DNA from: Pantoea agglomerans
GTDB taxonomy: Bacteria; Pseudomonadota; Gammaproteobacteria; Enterobacterales; Enterobacteriaceae
Direction: 5' to 3'
DNA: 64,000 nt
Assembly (NCBI RefSeq): GCF_021397715.1
Contig: NZ_CP090207.1
Coordinates: 186,001-250,000 of the forward strand
In this document: one piece after another, positions 50,479 to 62,980 of the stretch
Layout of the letters: every line of letters begins with the position of its first letter
How positions within the stretch are numbered: position 1 is the first letter of the stretch
The notes under the pieces: generated by a model
What the model saw: the letters and a program-made list of their open reading frames with translations, nothing else
Database searches by the model: none
Told to the model about the DNA's origin: nothing
Translations under genes and position numbers: made by a program

Positions 50479-52914
50479 ATGACGATTTCAGCAGGTGCGG
50501 GCACGCCGGATATCAGGCAGTTGCATAAATTTGGCGGCAGTAGCCTGGCGGATGCGCGCTGCTATCAGCGCGTGGCCAGCATCATGGCGGATTACAGCCA
50601 GCCGGGTGACATGATGGTGGTGTCGGCGGCGGGCTCGACCACCAACCAGCTGATTAACTGGCTGAAGCTCAGCCAGAGCGATCGGCTCTCCGCGCACCAG
50701 GTGCAACAGGCTTTACGGCGTTATCAAAGCGAGCTGATTAGCGCGCTGCTGCCTGCTGAGGTCGCAGAACCTTTAGTGACCGCTTTTATCCGCGATCTGG
50801 AAAAGCTGGCCGCCCTGCTGGATGGCACGCTGACTGACGCGGTCTATGCGGAAGTGGTAGGGCACGGTGAAGTCTGGTCGGCCCGTCTGATGTCAGCGGT
50901 GCTGAACCAGCGCGATATGCAGGCCTGCTGGCTCGATGCACGCGACTTTCTGCGGGCTGAACGCGCCGCGCAACCGCAGGTGGATGAAGGCAAGTCATGG
51001 CCGCTGTTGCAAACCCTGCTGGCGCAGCATCCTCACAAGCGCATCGTGGTGACCGGCTTTATCAGCCGGAACGATGCCGGTGAAACGGTGCTGCTCGGAC
51101 GTAACGGTTCCGACTATTCTGCAACGCAGATTGGCGCGCTGGCCGGTGTTGGCCGCGTCACCATCTGGAGTGATGTAGCGGGCGTCTACAGTGCCGATCC
51201 GCGTAAAGTTTCGGATGCCTGTTTGCTGCCGCTGTTAAGGCTGGATGAAGCCAGTGAACTGGCGCGTCTGGCTGCGCCGGTGCTGCACACCCGCACTCTG
51301 CAGCCGGTTTCAGGCAGCGACATCGATCTGCAACTGCGCTGTAGCTACCAGCCGGAACAGGGATCGACCCGCATTGAGCGGGTGCTGGCGTCTGGTACCG
51401 GCGCCCGTATTGTGACCAGTCACGATGACGTTTGCCTGATTGAGATCCAGCTGCCGGAGCAGCACGATTTTGCCATTCTGCATAAAGAGATCGATCTGCT
51501 ACTGAAGCGCGCCCAGCTGCGCCCGCTGGCCGTTGGCGTCCATCCCGATCGTCAGTTATTGCAGCTCTGCTACACCTCAGAAGTGGTTAACAGCGCCTTT
51601 ACGCTGCTGCAGGATGCCGGTTTTCCGGGCCATCTGCAGCTACGCGACGGGCTGGCGCTGGTGGCGCTGGTGGGCGCGGGCGTCACCCGTAACCCGCTGC
51701 ATACCCATCGTTTCTGGCAGCAGTTAAAAGATCAGCCGGTGGAGTTTATCTGGCAGTCAGAGCAGCACATCAGCGTAGTGGCGGTGCTGCGCGTCGGTCC
51801 GACTCAGCATCTGATTCAGGGATTGCATCAGTCGCTGTTCCGGGCTGAAAAGCGCATCGGGCTGATGCTGTTTGGTAAAGGCAACATCGGTTCACGCTGG
51901 CTGGAACTGTTCGCGCGCGATCAGGAAACGCTGTCGGCGCGTACCGGATTTGAATTTGTGCTGGCCGGTGTGGCGGATAGCTGCCGCAGCCTGCTGAGCT
52001 ATGAGGGACTGGACGCCAGTCGGGCGCTGGCCTTTTTTGATGACGAAGCCGTTGAGCGTGATGAAGAGTCGCTGTTCCTGTGGATGCGGGCGCACCCGTT
52101 TGACGACCTGGTGGTGCTGGACGTAACCGCCAGCACGCCGCTGGCGCAGCAGTATCTCGATTTCGCCAGCCACGGTTTTCACGTCATCAGCGCCAATAAG
52201 GTAGCCGGTGCCTCTGACAGCCAGACGTGGCGGCAAATTCGTGATGCCTTTACCAAAACCGGTCGTCACTGGTTATACAACGCGACGGTCGGCGCGGGTC
52301 TGCCGATTAACTACACGGTGCGCGATCTGCGTGACAGTGGTGATACCATTCTGTCGATTAGCGGTATCTTCTCCGGCACGCTGTCGTGGCTGTTCCTGCA
52401 GTTCGACGGCACCGTGCCGTTCACTGAGCTGGTGGATCAGGCGTGGCAGCAGGGCTTAACCGAGCCCGATCCGCGTGTCGATCTCTCCGGACAGGACGTG
52501 ATGCGCAAGCTGGTGATTCTGGCACGCGAAGCGGGTTATGACATCGAACCGGATCAGGTGCGCGTTGAATCGCTGGTGCCGGATAACTGTCAGCAGGGCT
52601 CTATCGACCATTTCTTTGAAAACGGGGAAGAGCTGAATGAACAGATGCTGCAACGGCTGGAAGCCGCGCAGGAATTAGGGCTGGTGCTGCGCTACGTTGC
52701 CCGCTTTGATGGCAACGGTAAGGCCCGTGTCGGTGTTGAAGCCGTCCGCCCGGAGCATCCGCTCTCCGCGTTGCTGCCGTGCGATAACGTGTTTGCCATT
52801 GAAAGCCGCTGGTACCGTGATAATCCGCTGGTGATTCGGGGTCCGGGCGCGGGACGCGATGTGACCGCGGGTGCCATTCAGTCAGATATCAATCGCCTGG
52901 CGCAACTGCTGTAA
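50479..52914 (+). CDS. metL: Bifunctional aspartokinase/homoserine dehydrogenase II
   Basis: 811 aa fusion. N-terminal aspartate kinase, about 1-300 (LHKFGGSSLADARCY, GFISRNDAGETVLLGRNGSDYSAT), then a regulatory linker of ACT type, then homoserine dehydrogenase, about 460-811 (LFGKGNIGSRW for NADPH, ANKVAGA, NATVGAGLPI). Supplies homoserine for methionine. Cotranscribed with metB. The MetL call rests on the operon. Confidence 0.98.
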   Translation: MTISAGAGTPDIRQLHKFGGSSLADARCYQRVASIMADYSQPGDMMVVSAAGSTTNQLINWLKLSQSDRLSAHQVQQALRRYQSELISALLPAEVAEPLVTAFIRDLEKLAALLDGTLTDAVYAEVVGHGEVWSARLMSAVLNQRDMQACWLDARDFLRAERAAQPQVDEGKSWPLLQTLLAQHPHKRIVVTGFISRNDAGETVLLGRNGSDYSATQIGALAGVGRVTIWSDVAGVYSADPRKVSDACLLPLLRLDEASELARLAAPVLHTRTLQPVSGSDIDLQLRCSYQPEQGSTRIERVLASGTGARIVTSHDDVCLIEIQLPEQHDFAILHKEIDLLLKRAQLRPLAVGVHPDRQLLQLCYTSEVVNSAFTLLQDAGFPGHLQLRDGLALVALVGAGVTRNPLHTHRFWQQLKDQPVEFIWQSEQHISVVAVLRVGPTQHLIQGLHQSLFRAEKRIGLMLFGKGNIGSRWLELFARDQETLSARTGFEFVLAGVADSCRSLLSYEGLDASRALAFFDDEAVERDEESLFLWMRAHPFDDLVVLDVTASTPLAQQYLDFASHGFHVISANKVAGASDSQTWRQIRDAFTKTGRHWLYNATVGAGLPINYTVRDLRDSGDTILSISGIFSGTLSWLFLQFDGTVPFTELVDQAWQQGLTEPDPRVDLSGQDVMRKLVILAREAGYDIEPDQVRVESLVPDNCQQGSIDHFFENGEELNEQMLQRLEAAQELGLVLRYVARFDGNGKARVGVEAVRPEHPLSALLPCDNVFAIESRWYRDNPLVIRGPGAGRDVTAGAIQSDINRLAQLL

Positions 52915-52935
52915 TCCTTTCTTTCTCTCTTCTTT

Positions 52936-52960
52936 CAGGCGCTTCGGCGCCTGTTTGATT
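52936..52960 (+). terminator. Terminator after metBL
   Basis: CAGGCGC-TTCG-GCGCCTG followed by TTTGATTC; UUCG tetraloop hairpin, 21 bases past the metL stop. Confidence 0.78.
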
Positions 52961-53061
52961 CTCTCTCTGTGCTCATCGTGAATTTCTCTCATCCTGAATG
53001 AATATTTATCCGCGCCGTTGATCATTTTTTAGTTGACGCTGACGCAGGATTGCGTCATTTT

Positions 53062-53093
53062 GAACATCTGGACGTCTAAACGTATGGATGTTT
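53062..53093. promoter_or_regulatory. Tandem met boxes upstream of metF
   Basis: GAACATCT, GGACGTCT, AAACGTAT, GGATGTTT: four contiguous octamers, the second nearly perfect, 41 bases before the metF ATG. Confidence 0.9.
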
Positions 53094-53125
53094 GCAGGCC
53101 GTTAGTTAACCGATGTGATCGATGA

Positions 53126-54034
<909 letters not shown>

Positions 54035-54054
54035 TGACGCCCTTTCAGCCAGTA

Positions 54055-54083
54055 AAAAAGTCGGGATAATCCCGACTTTTTTT
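54055..54083. terminator. Bidirectional terminator between metF and ppc
   Basis: GTCGGG-ATAAT-CCCGAC flanked by AAAAAA and TTTTTTT, able to stop both convergent genes. Confidence 0.92.
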
Positions 54084-54122
54084 ATTATCAGTACCGGGCG
54101 CGGATGTCACGCCCGTATCGGC

Positions 54123-56774
54123 TTAACCAGTGTTGCGCATACCTGCCGCCACACCGGCGATGGTGACCATTAATGCCTGCTCAACGCGTGCGTCCGGTTC
54201 ATCTCCGCGGGCTTCCTGCGCACGTGAACGGTGCAGCAGTTCCGCCTGCAGCACGTTAAGGGGGTCGGTATAGACGTTACGCAGTGCAATCGACTCGGCA
54301 ATCCACGGCTCATCGGCCATCAGGTGAGAGTCGTTGGCAATGGTTAACACCGCTTTGATATCCGCATCCAGCTGATCGCGCAGCTGTTTGCCCAGCGGCC
54401 AGAGGGATTTCTCTACCAGACGCTGATCGTAATATTCCGCCAGCCATAGATCAGCTTTCGAGAACACCATCTCCAGCATACCAAGACGGGTTGAGAAGAA
54501 TGGCCAGTCGCGGCACATCGCTTCCAGCTGATCCTGATGGCCCGCTACCATCGCCTGTTGCAGCGCGGCACCGGCACCCAGCCAGGCGGGCAGCATCAGA
54601 CGGTTTTGCGTCCAGGCGAAAATCCACGGAATCGCACGCAGCGACTCTACGCCACCGGTCGGACGGCGTTTGGCCGGACGTGAGCCCAGCGGCAGTTTAC
54701 CCAGTTCCTGCTCCGGCGTTGCCGAACGGAAGTAGGGCACAAAATCCGCATTCTCACGCACATAGCCGCGATACATCGCACAGGAGTCGGCGGAGAGCTG
54801 ATCCATAATGTCGCGCCATTCACGTTTCGGTTCCGGCGGCGGCATCAGGTTTGCTTCAAGAATCGCGCCGGTGTAGAGCGACAGGCTGGCGATAGTGACT
54901 TCCGGTAAGCCATATTTGAAGCGAATCATCTCGCCCTGTTCAGTGACGCGCAGACCGCCACGCAGGCTGCCCGGCGGCTGTGACAGCAGAGCCGCATGGG
55001 CCGGTGCGCCGCCACGGCCAATGGTGCCGCCGCGTCCGTGGAACAGCGTCAGCGAAATCCCGGCTTTTTCACAGGTTTTGATCAGCGCATCCTGCGCCTG
55101 ATATTGCGCCCAGCTGGCCGCCATTACGCCGGCATCTTTCGCCGAGTCAGAATAGCCAATCATCACCATCTGTTTGCCCTGAATAAAGCCGCGATACCAG
55201 TCAATGCTCAGCAGCTGGCTCATCACATCATTGGCATTGTTCAGGTCATCGAGCGTTTCAAACAAGGGCGCTACCGGCATGGCGTAGGTGATGCCCGCCT
55301 CTTTCAGCAGCAGATGAACCGCCAGTACGTCAGACGGCGTTTTCGCCATCGAGATAACGTACGCTGCGATAGAGCCCTGCGGTGCTTCAGCCGCAACGCG
55401 GCAGGTTTCCAGCACTTCGCGCGTCTCATCGCTGGGTTCCCAGCTGCGTGGCAGCAGCGGACGTTTTGAGTTCAGTTCGCGGATCAGGAAGGCCTGTTTG
55501 TCAGCTTCCGACCAGCTTTCATAATCGCCAAGGCCAAGATAGCGGGTCACTTCCGCAATCGCTTCGGTATGACGGGTGCTCTCCTGGCGCAGGTCGATAC
55601 GCACCAGCGGTACGCCAAAGCACTTCACGCGGCGCAGCGTATCAAGCAGCTGGCCGTTGGCGATGATGCTCATACCGCACTGTTGCAGCGACTGATAAAT
55701 GGCATACAGCGGGTCCCACAACTGGTCGTTCGAGACCAGCAGGTCCGCCGGACGTGGCAGACGTTCGCCTTTCAGCCGACGCTCAAGGAACGCCTGGGTA
55801 GTCAGCAGCTGGCTGCGCAGACGTTTCAGGATCACCCGATAAGGTTCGAGCGCTTCCGGATCGCCGCTCAGTTCGCGCACTTCATCGCTGCACTCGGACA
55901 TCGACAGCTCGGAAATCAGCACGCCAATATCGCGCAGGAACAGATCGGCGGCTTTCCAGCGGCTCAGCTGCATCGCGTGACGGGTGATCGCCGCCGTGAC
56001 GTTGGGGTTGCCATCGCGATCGCCGCCCATCCAGGAGGTGAACTGCACCGGCACGAAATCAACCGGTAATTTCATCCCGAACGCCTCTTCCACCTGCTCG
56101 TTCAGCTCGCGCAGAAAGGCGGGTACGCCTTCCCATAAGCTGTTCTCGACCACCGCAAAGCCCCATTTGGCTTCATCGATCGGCGTCGGGCGATATTTGC
56201 GGATCTCGTCGGTGTGCCAGGCCTGCGCCACCAGCTGGCGCAGACGGCGCATAATCTGGTTACGCTCGTAGTCGGAAATGTCGCTGTGATCGAGCTGTTT
56301 CAGACAGCTGTTCACTTCTACCAGTTTGTGAATCAGCGTGCGGCGGGTGATTTCGGTCGGGTGCGCGGTCAGCACCAGCTCCAGCGACAGCGACTCAATC
56401 GCCTCGCGGATAGCGCTTTCGCTGATGTCACTCTGCTGCTTCAGGGTCTCAAAGGTCTTTTTCAGCAGTTCGGGATGATTGGCGCCTTCACCGCTGTGCG
56501 AAATGGTCTGGTACTGCTCAGCCACGTTGGTGAGGTTAAGGAACTGGCTAAACGCGCGGGCTACCGGCAATAACTCATCATTGGAGAGGTTTTGCAGCGT
56601 ATTAAGCAGTTCCTTACGATGAGTGTCATTACCTGCACGGGATGACTTGGAGAGCTTACGGATGGTTTCCACCCGGTCGAGAATGTTCTCACCCAGCGCA
56701 TCCTTAATCGTATCCCCGAGCAGTTTGCCGAGCATACTGACATTACTTCGCATTGCGGAATATTGTTCGTTCAT
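54123..56774 (-). CDS. ppc: Phosphoenolpyruvate carboxylase
   Basis: Anaplerotic enzyme adding bicarbonate to PEP to give oxaloacetate. 883 aa. Catalytic His138 in [26 protein letters not shown] is the mobile glycine loop. It ends QALM...GMRNTG with the C-terminal Gly of the family. Start at the ATG 56774 ([11 protein letters not shown]). Confidence 0.99.
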   Translation of the reverse strand: MNEQYSAMRSNVSMLGKLLGDTIKDALGENILDRVETIRKLSKSSRAGNDTHRKELLNTLQNLSNDELLPVARAFSQFLNLTNVAEQYQTISHSGEGANHPELLKKTFETLKQQSDISESAIREAIESLSLELVLTAHPTEITRRTLIHKLVEVNSCLKQLDHSDISDYERNQIMRRLRQLVAQAWHTDEIRKYRPTPIDEAKWGFAVVENSLWEGVPAFLRELNEQVEEAFGMKLPVDFVPVQFTSWMGGDRDGNPNVTAAITRHAMQLSRWKAADLFLRDIGVLISELSMSECSDEVRELSGDPEALEPYRVILKRLRSQLLTTQAFLERRLKGERLPRPADLLVSNDQLWDPLYAIYQSLQQCGMSIIANGQLLDTLRRVKCFGVPLVRIDLRQESTRHTEAIAEVTRYLGLGDYESWSEADKQAFLIRELNSKRPLLPRSWEPSDETREVLETCRVAAEAPQGSIAAYVISMAKTPSDVLAVHLLLKEAGITYAMPVAPLFETLDDLNNANDVMSQLLSIDWYRGFIQGKQMVMIGYSDSAKDAGVMAASWAQYQAQDALIKTCEKAGISLTLFHGRGGTIGRGGAPAHAALLSQPPGSLRGGLRVTEQGEMIRFKYGLPEVTIASLSLYTGAILEANLMPPPEPKREWRDIMDQLSADSCAMYRGYVRENADFVPYFRSATPEQELGKLPLGSRPAKRRPTGGVESLRAIPWIFAWTQNRLMLPAWLGAGAALQQAMVAGHQDQLEAMCRDWPFFSTRLGMLEMVFSKADLWLAEYYDQRLVEKSLWPLGKQLRDQLDADIKAVLTIANDSHLMADEPWIAESIALRNVYTDPLNVLQAELLHRSRAQEARGDEPDARVEQALMVTIAGVAAGMRNTG

Positions 56775-57129
56775 TGGACCCTGACACCCTTATCGTCTTG
56801 AAAAACTTCTACACCCGACCCTTTTCAGGCAGCAGAAAAAGCAGCAACTTTATCTTCCCGGTCATCTACGGGGAATGTGCTCAGTTGCCGCCTGTCTGCA
56901 ATCTGAAAATATCTGGATAGTCACCCGGTGGGCATAACATCGTCTTTTATCTAGCCACGTAATGCTGCGTACGTCAAATGAGTTAAAGTGGGGCGAACGT
57001 GTGGCTAACTGTCCGAAATTCATGGAATTTATCAGGAGCGGAGCGGGATAAGTTATTCTTATTGTTAAATGCCGCAGAATGACAGGGCATTTTACCGTTA
57101 TCGCAGTGAAATGCCCCATTTATTGTTAA
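56775..57129. other. Intergenic region between ppc and argE
   Basis: 355 bases, no supported gene. Contains the ppc promoter area and, near argE, an inverted repeat GGGCATTT / AAATGCCC (57085-57092 with 57109-57116) that may end argE transcription. No -10/-35 pair stands out. Confidence 0.55.
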
Positions 57130-58278
57130 TCAGTGACAAAAATGCTGCACAACCTGACTGATAAGCGCCCGTGTCGGCTTAATAAATGCGGTATCAATAA
57201 ATTCGTCTGGCTGATGCGCCTGATTAATGGAGCCTGGCCCCAGTACCAGCGTCGGGCAGAGCTGCTGAATAAACGGTGCTTCGGTGCAGTAGTTCACCAC
57301 TTCGGTTGGCGTGCCCAGCAGTTTTTCCACCACGCTGACCAGTTCATGGTTCGCCGGACATTCATAACCCGGAATAGGCGGATGCAGCTCGGCGACCGTT
57401 ACACGACCAGGCCAGCGCGCGCTGACCGGCGCCAGTGCCTCGTTCAGCAGCCCATCCAGATCGCTGAGTGATAAGCCCGGCAAAGGTCGGATATCCATAT
57501 GCAGTTCACAGCAGGCGCAGATACGGTTAGCCGCATCGCCGCCGTGGATATGCCCGAAGTTCATGGTGGGATAGGGAATCGCGAAGCCGTCGTGGTGGTA
57601 ACGCTCCTGCAGCGTATGGCGCAGCTGCATCAGATGGGTGATCGATTCATGCATCAGTTCAATGGCGTTAACGCCGCGCGCCGGATCGCTGGAGTGGCCC
57701 GACTTGCCTTCAATGCGGATCACGTTCGACAGGTGCCCTTTGTGCGCCCGAACCGGCTTGAGGGAGGTCGGCTCGCCAATGATGGCGCAGTCCGGACGCA
57801 GCTGGGTCGATTCAGAAAAATATTTCGCGCCGGCCATGGTGGTCTCTTCATCGGCGGTGGCAAGGATATAGAGCGGTTTGCTCAGCGTCGTCACATCCAC
57901 ATCGCGCAGCGTGTCGAGAATAAAGGCGAAGAAGCCTTTCATGTCTGCTGTGCCCAGCCCGTAGAGCTTGTTGTCGTGTTCGGTCAGGGTGAATGGATCG
58001 CGGGTCCAGCGACCATCGTCGAACGGAACGGTATCCGTATGACCGGCTAACAGCAGGCCGCCTGCGCCGCTGCCGGTTCGGGCCAGCATATTAAATTTAT
58101 TGCGGGTACCGGGAACCGGCTGCACTTCAACGCTGAAGCCGAGGTCACGAAACCAGCCAGCCAGCAAATTGATTAAAGTTTCATTACTCTGGTCCAGTGC
58201 GGCATCGGTTGCGCTGATCGACGGTGTGGCGATCAACTGGCGGTAGAGTTCGATAAAAGGCGGTAATTTTGTCTTCAC
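57130..58278 (-). CDS. argE: Acetylornithine deacetylase
   Basis: Zinc M20-family hydrolase turning N-acetylornithine into ornithine. 382 aa. His80 and Asp82 in [27 protein letters not shown] holds the general base. Starts with GTG, as in E. coli argE. Divergent from argCBGH across two ARG boxes. Confidence 0.98.
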   Translation of the reverse strand: MKTKLPPFIELYRQLIATPSISATDAALDQSNETLINLLAGWFRDLGFSVEVQPVPGTRNKFNMLARTGSGAGGLLLAGHTDTVPFDDGRWTRDPFTLTEHDNKLYGLGTADMKGFFAFILDTLRDVDVTTLSKPLYILATADEETTMAGAKYFSESTQLRPDCAIIGEPTSLKPVRAHKGHLSNVIRIEGKSGHSSDPARGVNAIELMHESITHLMQLRHTLQERYHHDGFAIPYPTMNFGHIHGGDAANRICACCELHMDIRPLPGLSLSDLDGLLNEALAPVSARWPGRVTVAELHPPIPGYECPANHELVSVVEKLLGTPTEVVNYCTEAPFIQQLCPTLVLGPGSINQAHQPDEFIDTAFIKPTRALISQVVQHFCH

Positions 58279-58303
58279 TGTTGACGGTCCTTGAGTTAGG
58301 ATG

Positions 58304-58342
58304 TATCAATATTCATGCATTAATAGTGAATAAAAATACATT
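58304..58342. promoter_or_regulatory. Paired ARG boxes between argE and argC
   Basis: Two 18-base ArgR sites, 58304-58321 (centre TCAAT-ATTC-ATGCA) and 58325-58342 (TGAAT-AAAA-ATACA), 3 bases apart. This is the standard arrangement for one ArgR hexamer. Consensus TGAAT-N4-ATTCA. Confidence 0.87.
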
Positions 58343-58445
58343 AACGTCGTCTGCATGTGAACCAGAAATCGCTGCAAACGGCATTGTGGGCAACGGGGCA
58401 AGGCCGCGACCCGGAACGTGTGACTGTAAAAAGGGTTACAGCCTG

Positions 58446-59450
58446 ATGTTGAATACGCTGATCGTGGGTGCCAGTGGTTACGCTGGCGTAGAGCTCGCCA
58501 CCTTCCTGAATCGCCATCCAGATATCAACATAACCGCTTTAGCGGTTTCGGCGCAAAGTCCTGATGCGGGTAAGCGCTTGTCCGATCTGCATCCTCAGCT
58601 GAAAGGTGTGGTGGATCTGCCGCTGCAGCCGCTGAGCCATGCGTCGGAATGGGCAGATAAAGTGGATGTGGTATTCCTGGCTACGGCCCATGAAGTCAGC
58701 CACGATCTGGCTCCGGAATTTCTCAAGGCCGGTTGTGTGGTCTTTGACCTGTCCGGCGCCTTCCGCGTCAATGATCCTGCGTTTTATACCCGCTTCTACG
58801 GCTTCACCCATCAGCATGGCGACTGGCTGGATAAAGCGGTGTATGGCCTGGCAGAATATCAGCATCAGCAGATCAAACAGGCGCAGCTGGTGGCGGTACC
58901 GGGTTGTTACCCGACCGCGGCTCAGCTGGCACTGAAACCGCTGGTGGATGCCGGGCTGCTAAACGAGGCACAGTGGCCGGTGATCAACGCCACCAGCGGC
59001 GTGAGTGGCGCAGGGCGTAAAGCCAGCGTCGGCACCAGCTTCTGCGAAGTCAGCCTGCACCCTTACGGCTTGTTCAATCATCGTCATCACCCGGAAATCG
59101 TCGCCCATCTCGGCACGCCGGTGATTTTCACGCCGCATCTGGGCAACTTCCCGCGCGGCATTCTGGCGACCATTACCTGCCGGTTAAATCCGGGCGTGAG
59201 CCGCGAGGATGTGGCGGCAGTATTCCAGCGCGCCTACCACGATAAGCCTCTGGTCCGGCTCTACGAGCAGGGTGTGCCGGCACTGAAAGCGGTGGTCGGT
59301 CTGCCATATTGCGATATCGGTTTTGAGCTACAGGGCGAGCACCTGATCGTGGTGGCAGCCGAAGATAACCTGCTGAAAGGCGCCGCATCGCAGGCCGTAC
59401 AGTGTCTGAATATTCGCTTCGGCTTCCCGGAAACCACGTCACTGACTTAA
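58446..59450 (+). CDS. argC: N-acetyl-gamma-glutamyl-phosphate reductase
   Basis: NADPH-dependent third step of arginine synthesis. 334 aa. [10 protein letters not shown] at 8-17 binds NADP; Cys154 in [11 protein letters not shown] is the nucleophile. The ATG at 58446 ([11 protein letters not shown]) matches the family. The open frame extends upstream through the ARG boxes but is not used. Confidence 0.98.
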   Translation: MLNTLIVGASGYAGVELATFLNRHPDINITALAVSAQSPDAGKRLSDLHPQLKGVVDLPLQPLSHASEWADKVDVVFLATAHEVSHDLAPEFLKAGCVVFDLSGAFRVNDPAFYTRFYGFTHQHGDWLDKAVYGLAEYQHQQIKQAQLVAVPGCYPTAAQLALKPLVDAGLLNEAQWPVINATSGVSGAGRKASVGTSFCEVSLHPYGLFNHRHHPEIVAHLGTPVIFTPHLGNFPRGILATITCRLNPGVSREDVAAVFQRAYHDKPLVRLYEQGVPALKAVVGLPYCDIGFELQGEHLIVVAAEDNLLKGAASQAVQCLNIRFGFPETTSLT

Positions 59451-59464
59451 CGGACGAGTAAACC

Positions 59465-60241
59465 ATGACCAATCCATTGATTATCAAGCTGGGCGGTGTG
59501 CTGTTAGACAGCGAAGAAGCGCTGGCCCGTCTGTTTGATGCGCTGCTGACCTACCGCAGCGCCCATCAGCGCCCGCTGATTATTGTCCACGGTGGCGGTT
59601 GCCTGGTGGATGAACTGATGAAAAAGCTGGCGTTGCCGGTGAAGAAAAAGAATGGCCTGCGCGTCACACCGGCCGATCAGATCGACATTATTACCGGTGC
59701 GCTGGCGGGAACCGCCAATAAAACGCTGCTGGCGTGGGCGAAAAAAACCGGCATCAACGCGGTGGGGCTCTGCCTGGGCGATGCCGGCATGGTTAACGTT
59801 ACCCCGTTTGATGAAGAACTGGGCCACGTAGGTCACGCCATGCCGGGTAATCCGGCGCTGATGAACACGCTGCTGGCGGCGGGCTATATGCCGGTGGTCA
59901 GTTCTATCGGTATCACCGATGATGGCGAACTGATGAACGTCAACGCTGACCAGGCGGCGACGGCGCTGGCCTCCACTCTTGGCGCGGATTTAGTCCTGCT
60001 CTCCGACGTCAGCGGTATCCTCGACGGCAAAGGCCAGCGTATCGAAGAGATGACCGCCGACAATGCGGAACAACTGATTACCCAGGGCATCATTACCGAT
60101 GGCATGATTGTGAAGGTCCACGCTGCGCTGGATGCGGCGCGTACGCTGGGCCGACCGGTGGATATCGCCAGCTGGCGTCATGCCGAGCGGCTGCCTGACC
60201 TGTTTAACGGCGTGCCGATTGGCACCCGGATTCTCGCTTAA
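59465..60241 (+). CDS. argB: Acetylglutamate kinase
   Basis: Phosphorylates N-acetylglutamate with ATP. 258 aa, amino acid kinase family. [30 protein letters not shown] and [11 protein letters not shown] are the substrate and ATP loops. It lies 14 bases after argC. Confidence 0.98.
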   Translation: MTNPLIIKLGGVLLDSEEALARLFDALLTYRSAHQRPLIIVHGGGCLVDELMKKLALPVKKKNGLRVTPADQIDIITGALAGTANKTLLAWAKKTGINAVGLCLGDAGMVNVTPFDEELGHVGHAMPGNPALMNTLLAAGYMPVVSSIGITDDGELMNVNADQAATALASTLGADLVLLSDVSGILDGKGQRIEEMTADNAEQLITQGIITDGMIVKVHAALDAARTLGRPVDIASWRHAERLPDLFNGVPIGTRILA

Positions 60242-60265
60242 CGACTCTGATTCAAGGATTACGAA

Positions 60266-61483
60266 ATGCAAACGCAAGGCATCAAAAAAATCGTTCTGGC
60301 TTACTCCGGTGGTCTTGATACGTCGGCCATCATTCCGTGGCTGAAAGAGAACTACGGCGGCTGTGAGGTGGTGGCGTTTGTGGCCGATATCGGTCAGGAG
60401 CGCAGCGATCTGGAAGGCGTAGAGAAGAAAGCGCTGCAGTCTGGTGCTTCTGAGTGCCACGTGGTTGATCTGCGTGAAGAGTTCATCAGCGATTACGTTT
60501 ATCCGGTCCTGCAGACCGGCGCATTATACGAAGGCACCTACCTGCTGGGCACCTCAATGGCGCGTCCTATCATCGCCAAAGCGCAGGTTGAACTGGCGCT
60601 GAAAGTGGGCGCGGATGCACTGTGTCATGGCGCAACCGGTAAAGGTAACGACCAGGTGCGTTTCGAAACCACCTATACCGCGCTGGCTCCGCAGCTGAAA
60701 GTGGTCGCGCCGTGGCGTGAATGGAACCTGCGTTCGCGTGAAGCGCTGCTGGACTACCTGAAAGAGCGCAACATCCCGACCACCGCGTCGCTGGAAAAAA
60801 TCTACAGCCGTGATGAAAACGCCTGGCACATCTCCACCGAAGGCGGCGTGCTGGAAAGTCCGGCCAATGCTCCGAATAAAGATTGCTGGGTCTGGACCGT
60901 CGATCCTTTAGAGGCGCCGGATCAGCCAGAAGAAGTGACGGTGACCGTTGAGAAAGGTCGGGTCGTGGCCGTGAACGGCGAAAAACTGAGCCCGTTCCAG
61001 TGTCTGGAAAAACTCAATGTAATCGGCGCGAAGCATGGTGTGGGTCGGATCGATATCGTCGAAAACCGTCTGGTCGGCATCAAATCCCGTGGCTGTTATG
61101 AAACCCCAGGCGGCACCATCATGGTTAACGCGCTGCGTGCGGTTGAGCAGCTGGTACTGGATCGCGATAGCTTTAAATGGCGTGAACAGCTGGGTCAGGA
61201 GATGTCTTACGTGGTCTACGACGGTCGCTGGTTCGCACCGCTGCGTAAGTCAATTCAGGCGGCGGCAGAATCACTGGCTGAAGAGGTGAATGGCGAAGTG
61301 GTCCTGCAGCTCTACAAGGGTCAGGCAACGGCGACGCAGAAGCGTTCACCTAACAGCCTCTACTCTGAAGAGTTCGCGACCTTTGGCGAAGACGAAGTCT
61401 ACGACCACCGTCACGCTGGCGGCTTTATCCGTCTGTTCTCACTCTCTTCGCGCATCCGCGCCCTGAACGAGCAGAAGAAGTAA
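60266..61483 (+). CDS. argG: Argininosuccinate synthase
   Basis: Joins citrulline and aspartate using ATP. 405 aa, shorter than the 447 aa E. coli enzyme, i.e. the common type 1 form. [15 protein letters not shown] binds [16 protein letters not shown] and YETPGGTI follow. It lies within argCBGH, whereas E. coli keeps argG elsewhere and runs argCBH. Confidence 0.97.
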   Translation: MQTQGIKKIVLAYSGGLDTSAIIPWLKENYGGCEVVAFVADIGQERSDLEGVEKKALQSGASECHVVDLREEFISDYVYPVLQTGALYEGTYLLGTSMARPIIAKAQVELALKVGADALCHGATGKGNDQVRFETTYTALAPQLKVVAPWREWNLRSREALLDYLKERNIPTTASLEKIYSRDENAWHISTEGGVLESPANAPNKDCWVWTVDPLEAPDQPEEVTVTVEKGRVVAVNGEKLSPFQCLEKLNVIGAKHGVGRIDIVENRLVGIKSRGCYETPGGTIMVNALRAVEQLVLDRDSFKWREQLGQEMSYVVYDGRWFAPLRKSIQAAAESLAEEVNGEVVLQLYKGQATATQKRSPNSLYSEEFATFGEDEVYDHRHAGGFIRLFSLSSRIRALNEQKK

Positions 61484-61488
61484 TCTTC

Positions 61489-61547
61489 AGGCGAGGTGCG
61501 CCTCGCCTCACCGTTTGAGCTCAGGGGCGGCATTTATGCCGCCCTTT
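61489..61547 (+). repeat. Two hairpins between argG and argH
   Basis: First: AGGCGAGG / CCTCGCCT (61489-61496 with 61501-61508). Second: GGGCGGCAT / ATGCCGCCC (61525-61533 with 61536-61544) followed by TTTGTTTAA, a weak terminator-like form. They sit inside the arg operon in an 89-base gap and may set differential expression or mRNA stability. Confidence 0.6.
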
Positions 61548-61572
61548 GTTTAATGATTTAAAGGAGTTTCCC

Positions 61573-62946
61573 ATGGCACTTTGGGGTGGACGGTTTACCC
61601 AGGCAGCAGATCAACGTTTCAAACAGTTCAACGATTCGCTGCGCTTCGATTACCGCCTGGCGGAGCAGGACATCATTGGCTCGGTCGCCTGGTCCAAAGC
61701 GCTGGTGACGGTCAATGTCCTGACACAGGATGAACAGCAGCAGCTGGAAGCGGCACTGAATGACTTGCTGGCCTCGGTGCGCGCCAATCCTGAGCAGATT
61801 TTGCAGAGCGACGCCGAAGATATCCATAGCTGGGTTGAAGGTCAGCTGATCGACAAAGTGGGATCGCTGGGAAAAAAACTGCATACCGGACGTAGCCGTA
61901 ACGATCAGGTCGCCACCGATCTGAAGCTGTGGTGCAAAATGCAGGTCGAGGCGCTGCTGGGCGCCACGCGTGAGCTACAGCAGGCGCTGGTAGTGACCGC
62001 TGAAGCTAACCAGGATGCGGTGATGCCGGGCTACACGCACTTGCAGCGGGCGCAGCCGGTGACATTTGCGCACTGGTGCCTGGCCTATGTGGAAATGCTG
62101 GCGCGGGATGAAAGTCGCCTGCAGGATACCCTGAAACGGCTGGACGTCAGCCCGCTGGGCTGTGGCGCGCTGGCCGGTACGGCGTATGAAATTGATCGTC
62201 AGCAACTGGCAGGCTGGCTGGGCTTTGCTTCCGCCACGCGCAACAGTCTGGATACCGTATCAGACCGCGACCATGTGCTGGAACTGCTCTCTGACGCTGC
62301 GATCGGCATGGTCCATCTGTCGCGCTTCGCCGAAGATATGATCTTCTTCAACACCGGTGAAGCGGGCTTTATCGAACTGTCCGATAAGGTGACCTCCGGT
62401 TCATCGCTGATGCCACAGAAGAAAAATCCGGATGCGCTGGAGCTGATCCGCGGTAAGTGCGGCCGGGTACAGGGCGCACTGACCGGCATGATGATGACGC
62501 TGAAAGGCCTGCCGCTGGCTTACAACAAGGATATGCAGGAAGACAAAGAGGGATTATTCGACGCGCTCGATACCTGGCTCGACTGCCTGCATATGTCGGT
62601 GCTGGTACTGGATGGCCTGCAGGTTAAGCGTCCGCGTTGTCAGGAAGCCGCCGAGCAGGGTTACGCCAACTCTACTGAACTGGCAGATTATCTGGTCGCT
62701 AAAGGGGTGCCGTTCCGCGAAGCGCACCACATTGTCGGCGAAGTGGTGGTCGAGGCCATCAGGCAGGGCGTGGCACTGGAAGCCCTGTCGCTGGCGCAGT
62801 TACAGCCGTTCAGCGCGGTGATTGAAGAGGATGTCTATCCGATTCTGGCGCTGCAATCCTGCCTGGATAAGCGTAATGCGCAGGGCGGCGTATCGCCTCA
62901 GCAGGTTGCATTTGCTATTGCGGAAGCGAAGCAGCGTCTGTTCTAA
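61573..62946 (+). CDS. argH: Argininosuccinate lyase
   Basis: Final step: splits argininosuccinate to arginine and fumarate. 457 aa, fumarase/aspartase fold. The signature [12 protein letters not shown] is present. The ATG at 61573 (MALWGGRF) follows AAGGAG; the longer frame to 61546 overlaps the hairpin. An 11-bp hairpin follows the gene. Confidence 0.98.
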   Translation: MALWGGRFTQAADQRFKQFNDSLRFDYRLAEQDIIGSVAWSKALVTVNVLTQDEQQQLEAALNDLLASVRANPEQILQSDAEDIHSWVEGQLIDKVGSLGKKLHTGRSRNDQVATDLKLWCKMQVEALLGATRELQQALVVTAEANQDAVMPGYTHLQRAQPVTFAHWCLAYVEMLARDESRLQDTLKRLDVSPLGCGALAGTAYEIDRQQLAGWLGFASATRNSLDTVSDRDHVLELLSDAAIGMVHLSRFAEDMIFFNTGEAGFIELSDKVTSGSSLMPQKKNPDALELIRGKCGRVQGALTGMMMTLKGLPLAYNKDMQEDKEGLFDALDTWLDCLHMSVLVLDGLQVKRPRCQEAAEQGYANSTELADYLVAKGVPFREAHHIVGEVVVEAIRQGVALEALSLAQLQPFSAVIEEDVYPILALQSCLDKRNAQGGVSPQQVAFAIAEAKQRLF

Positions 62947-62952
62947 AAAAAG

Positions 62953-62980
62953 GGCTGGCAAAGCCTGCGCTTTGCCAGCC
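62953..62980. terminator. Hairpin after argH
   Basis: GGCTGGCAAAG / CTTTGCCAGCC, perfect 11-bp stem with CCTGCG loop. T-tract absent on plus strand but AAAAAAA lies just before it, so it would work better on the minus strand. Confidence 0.6.

Noticed and set aside
56862..57119. 85-aa frame between ppc and argE
   Set aside because: No ribosome site, no family resemblance, spans the ppc promoter area.
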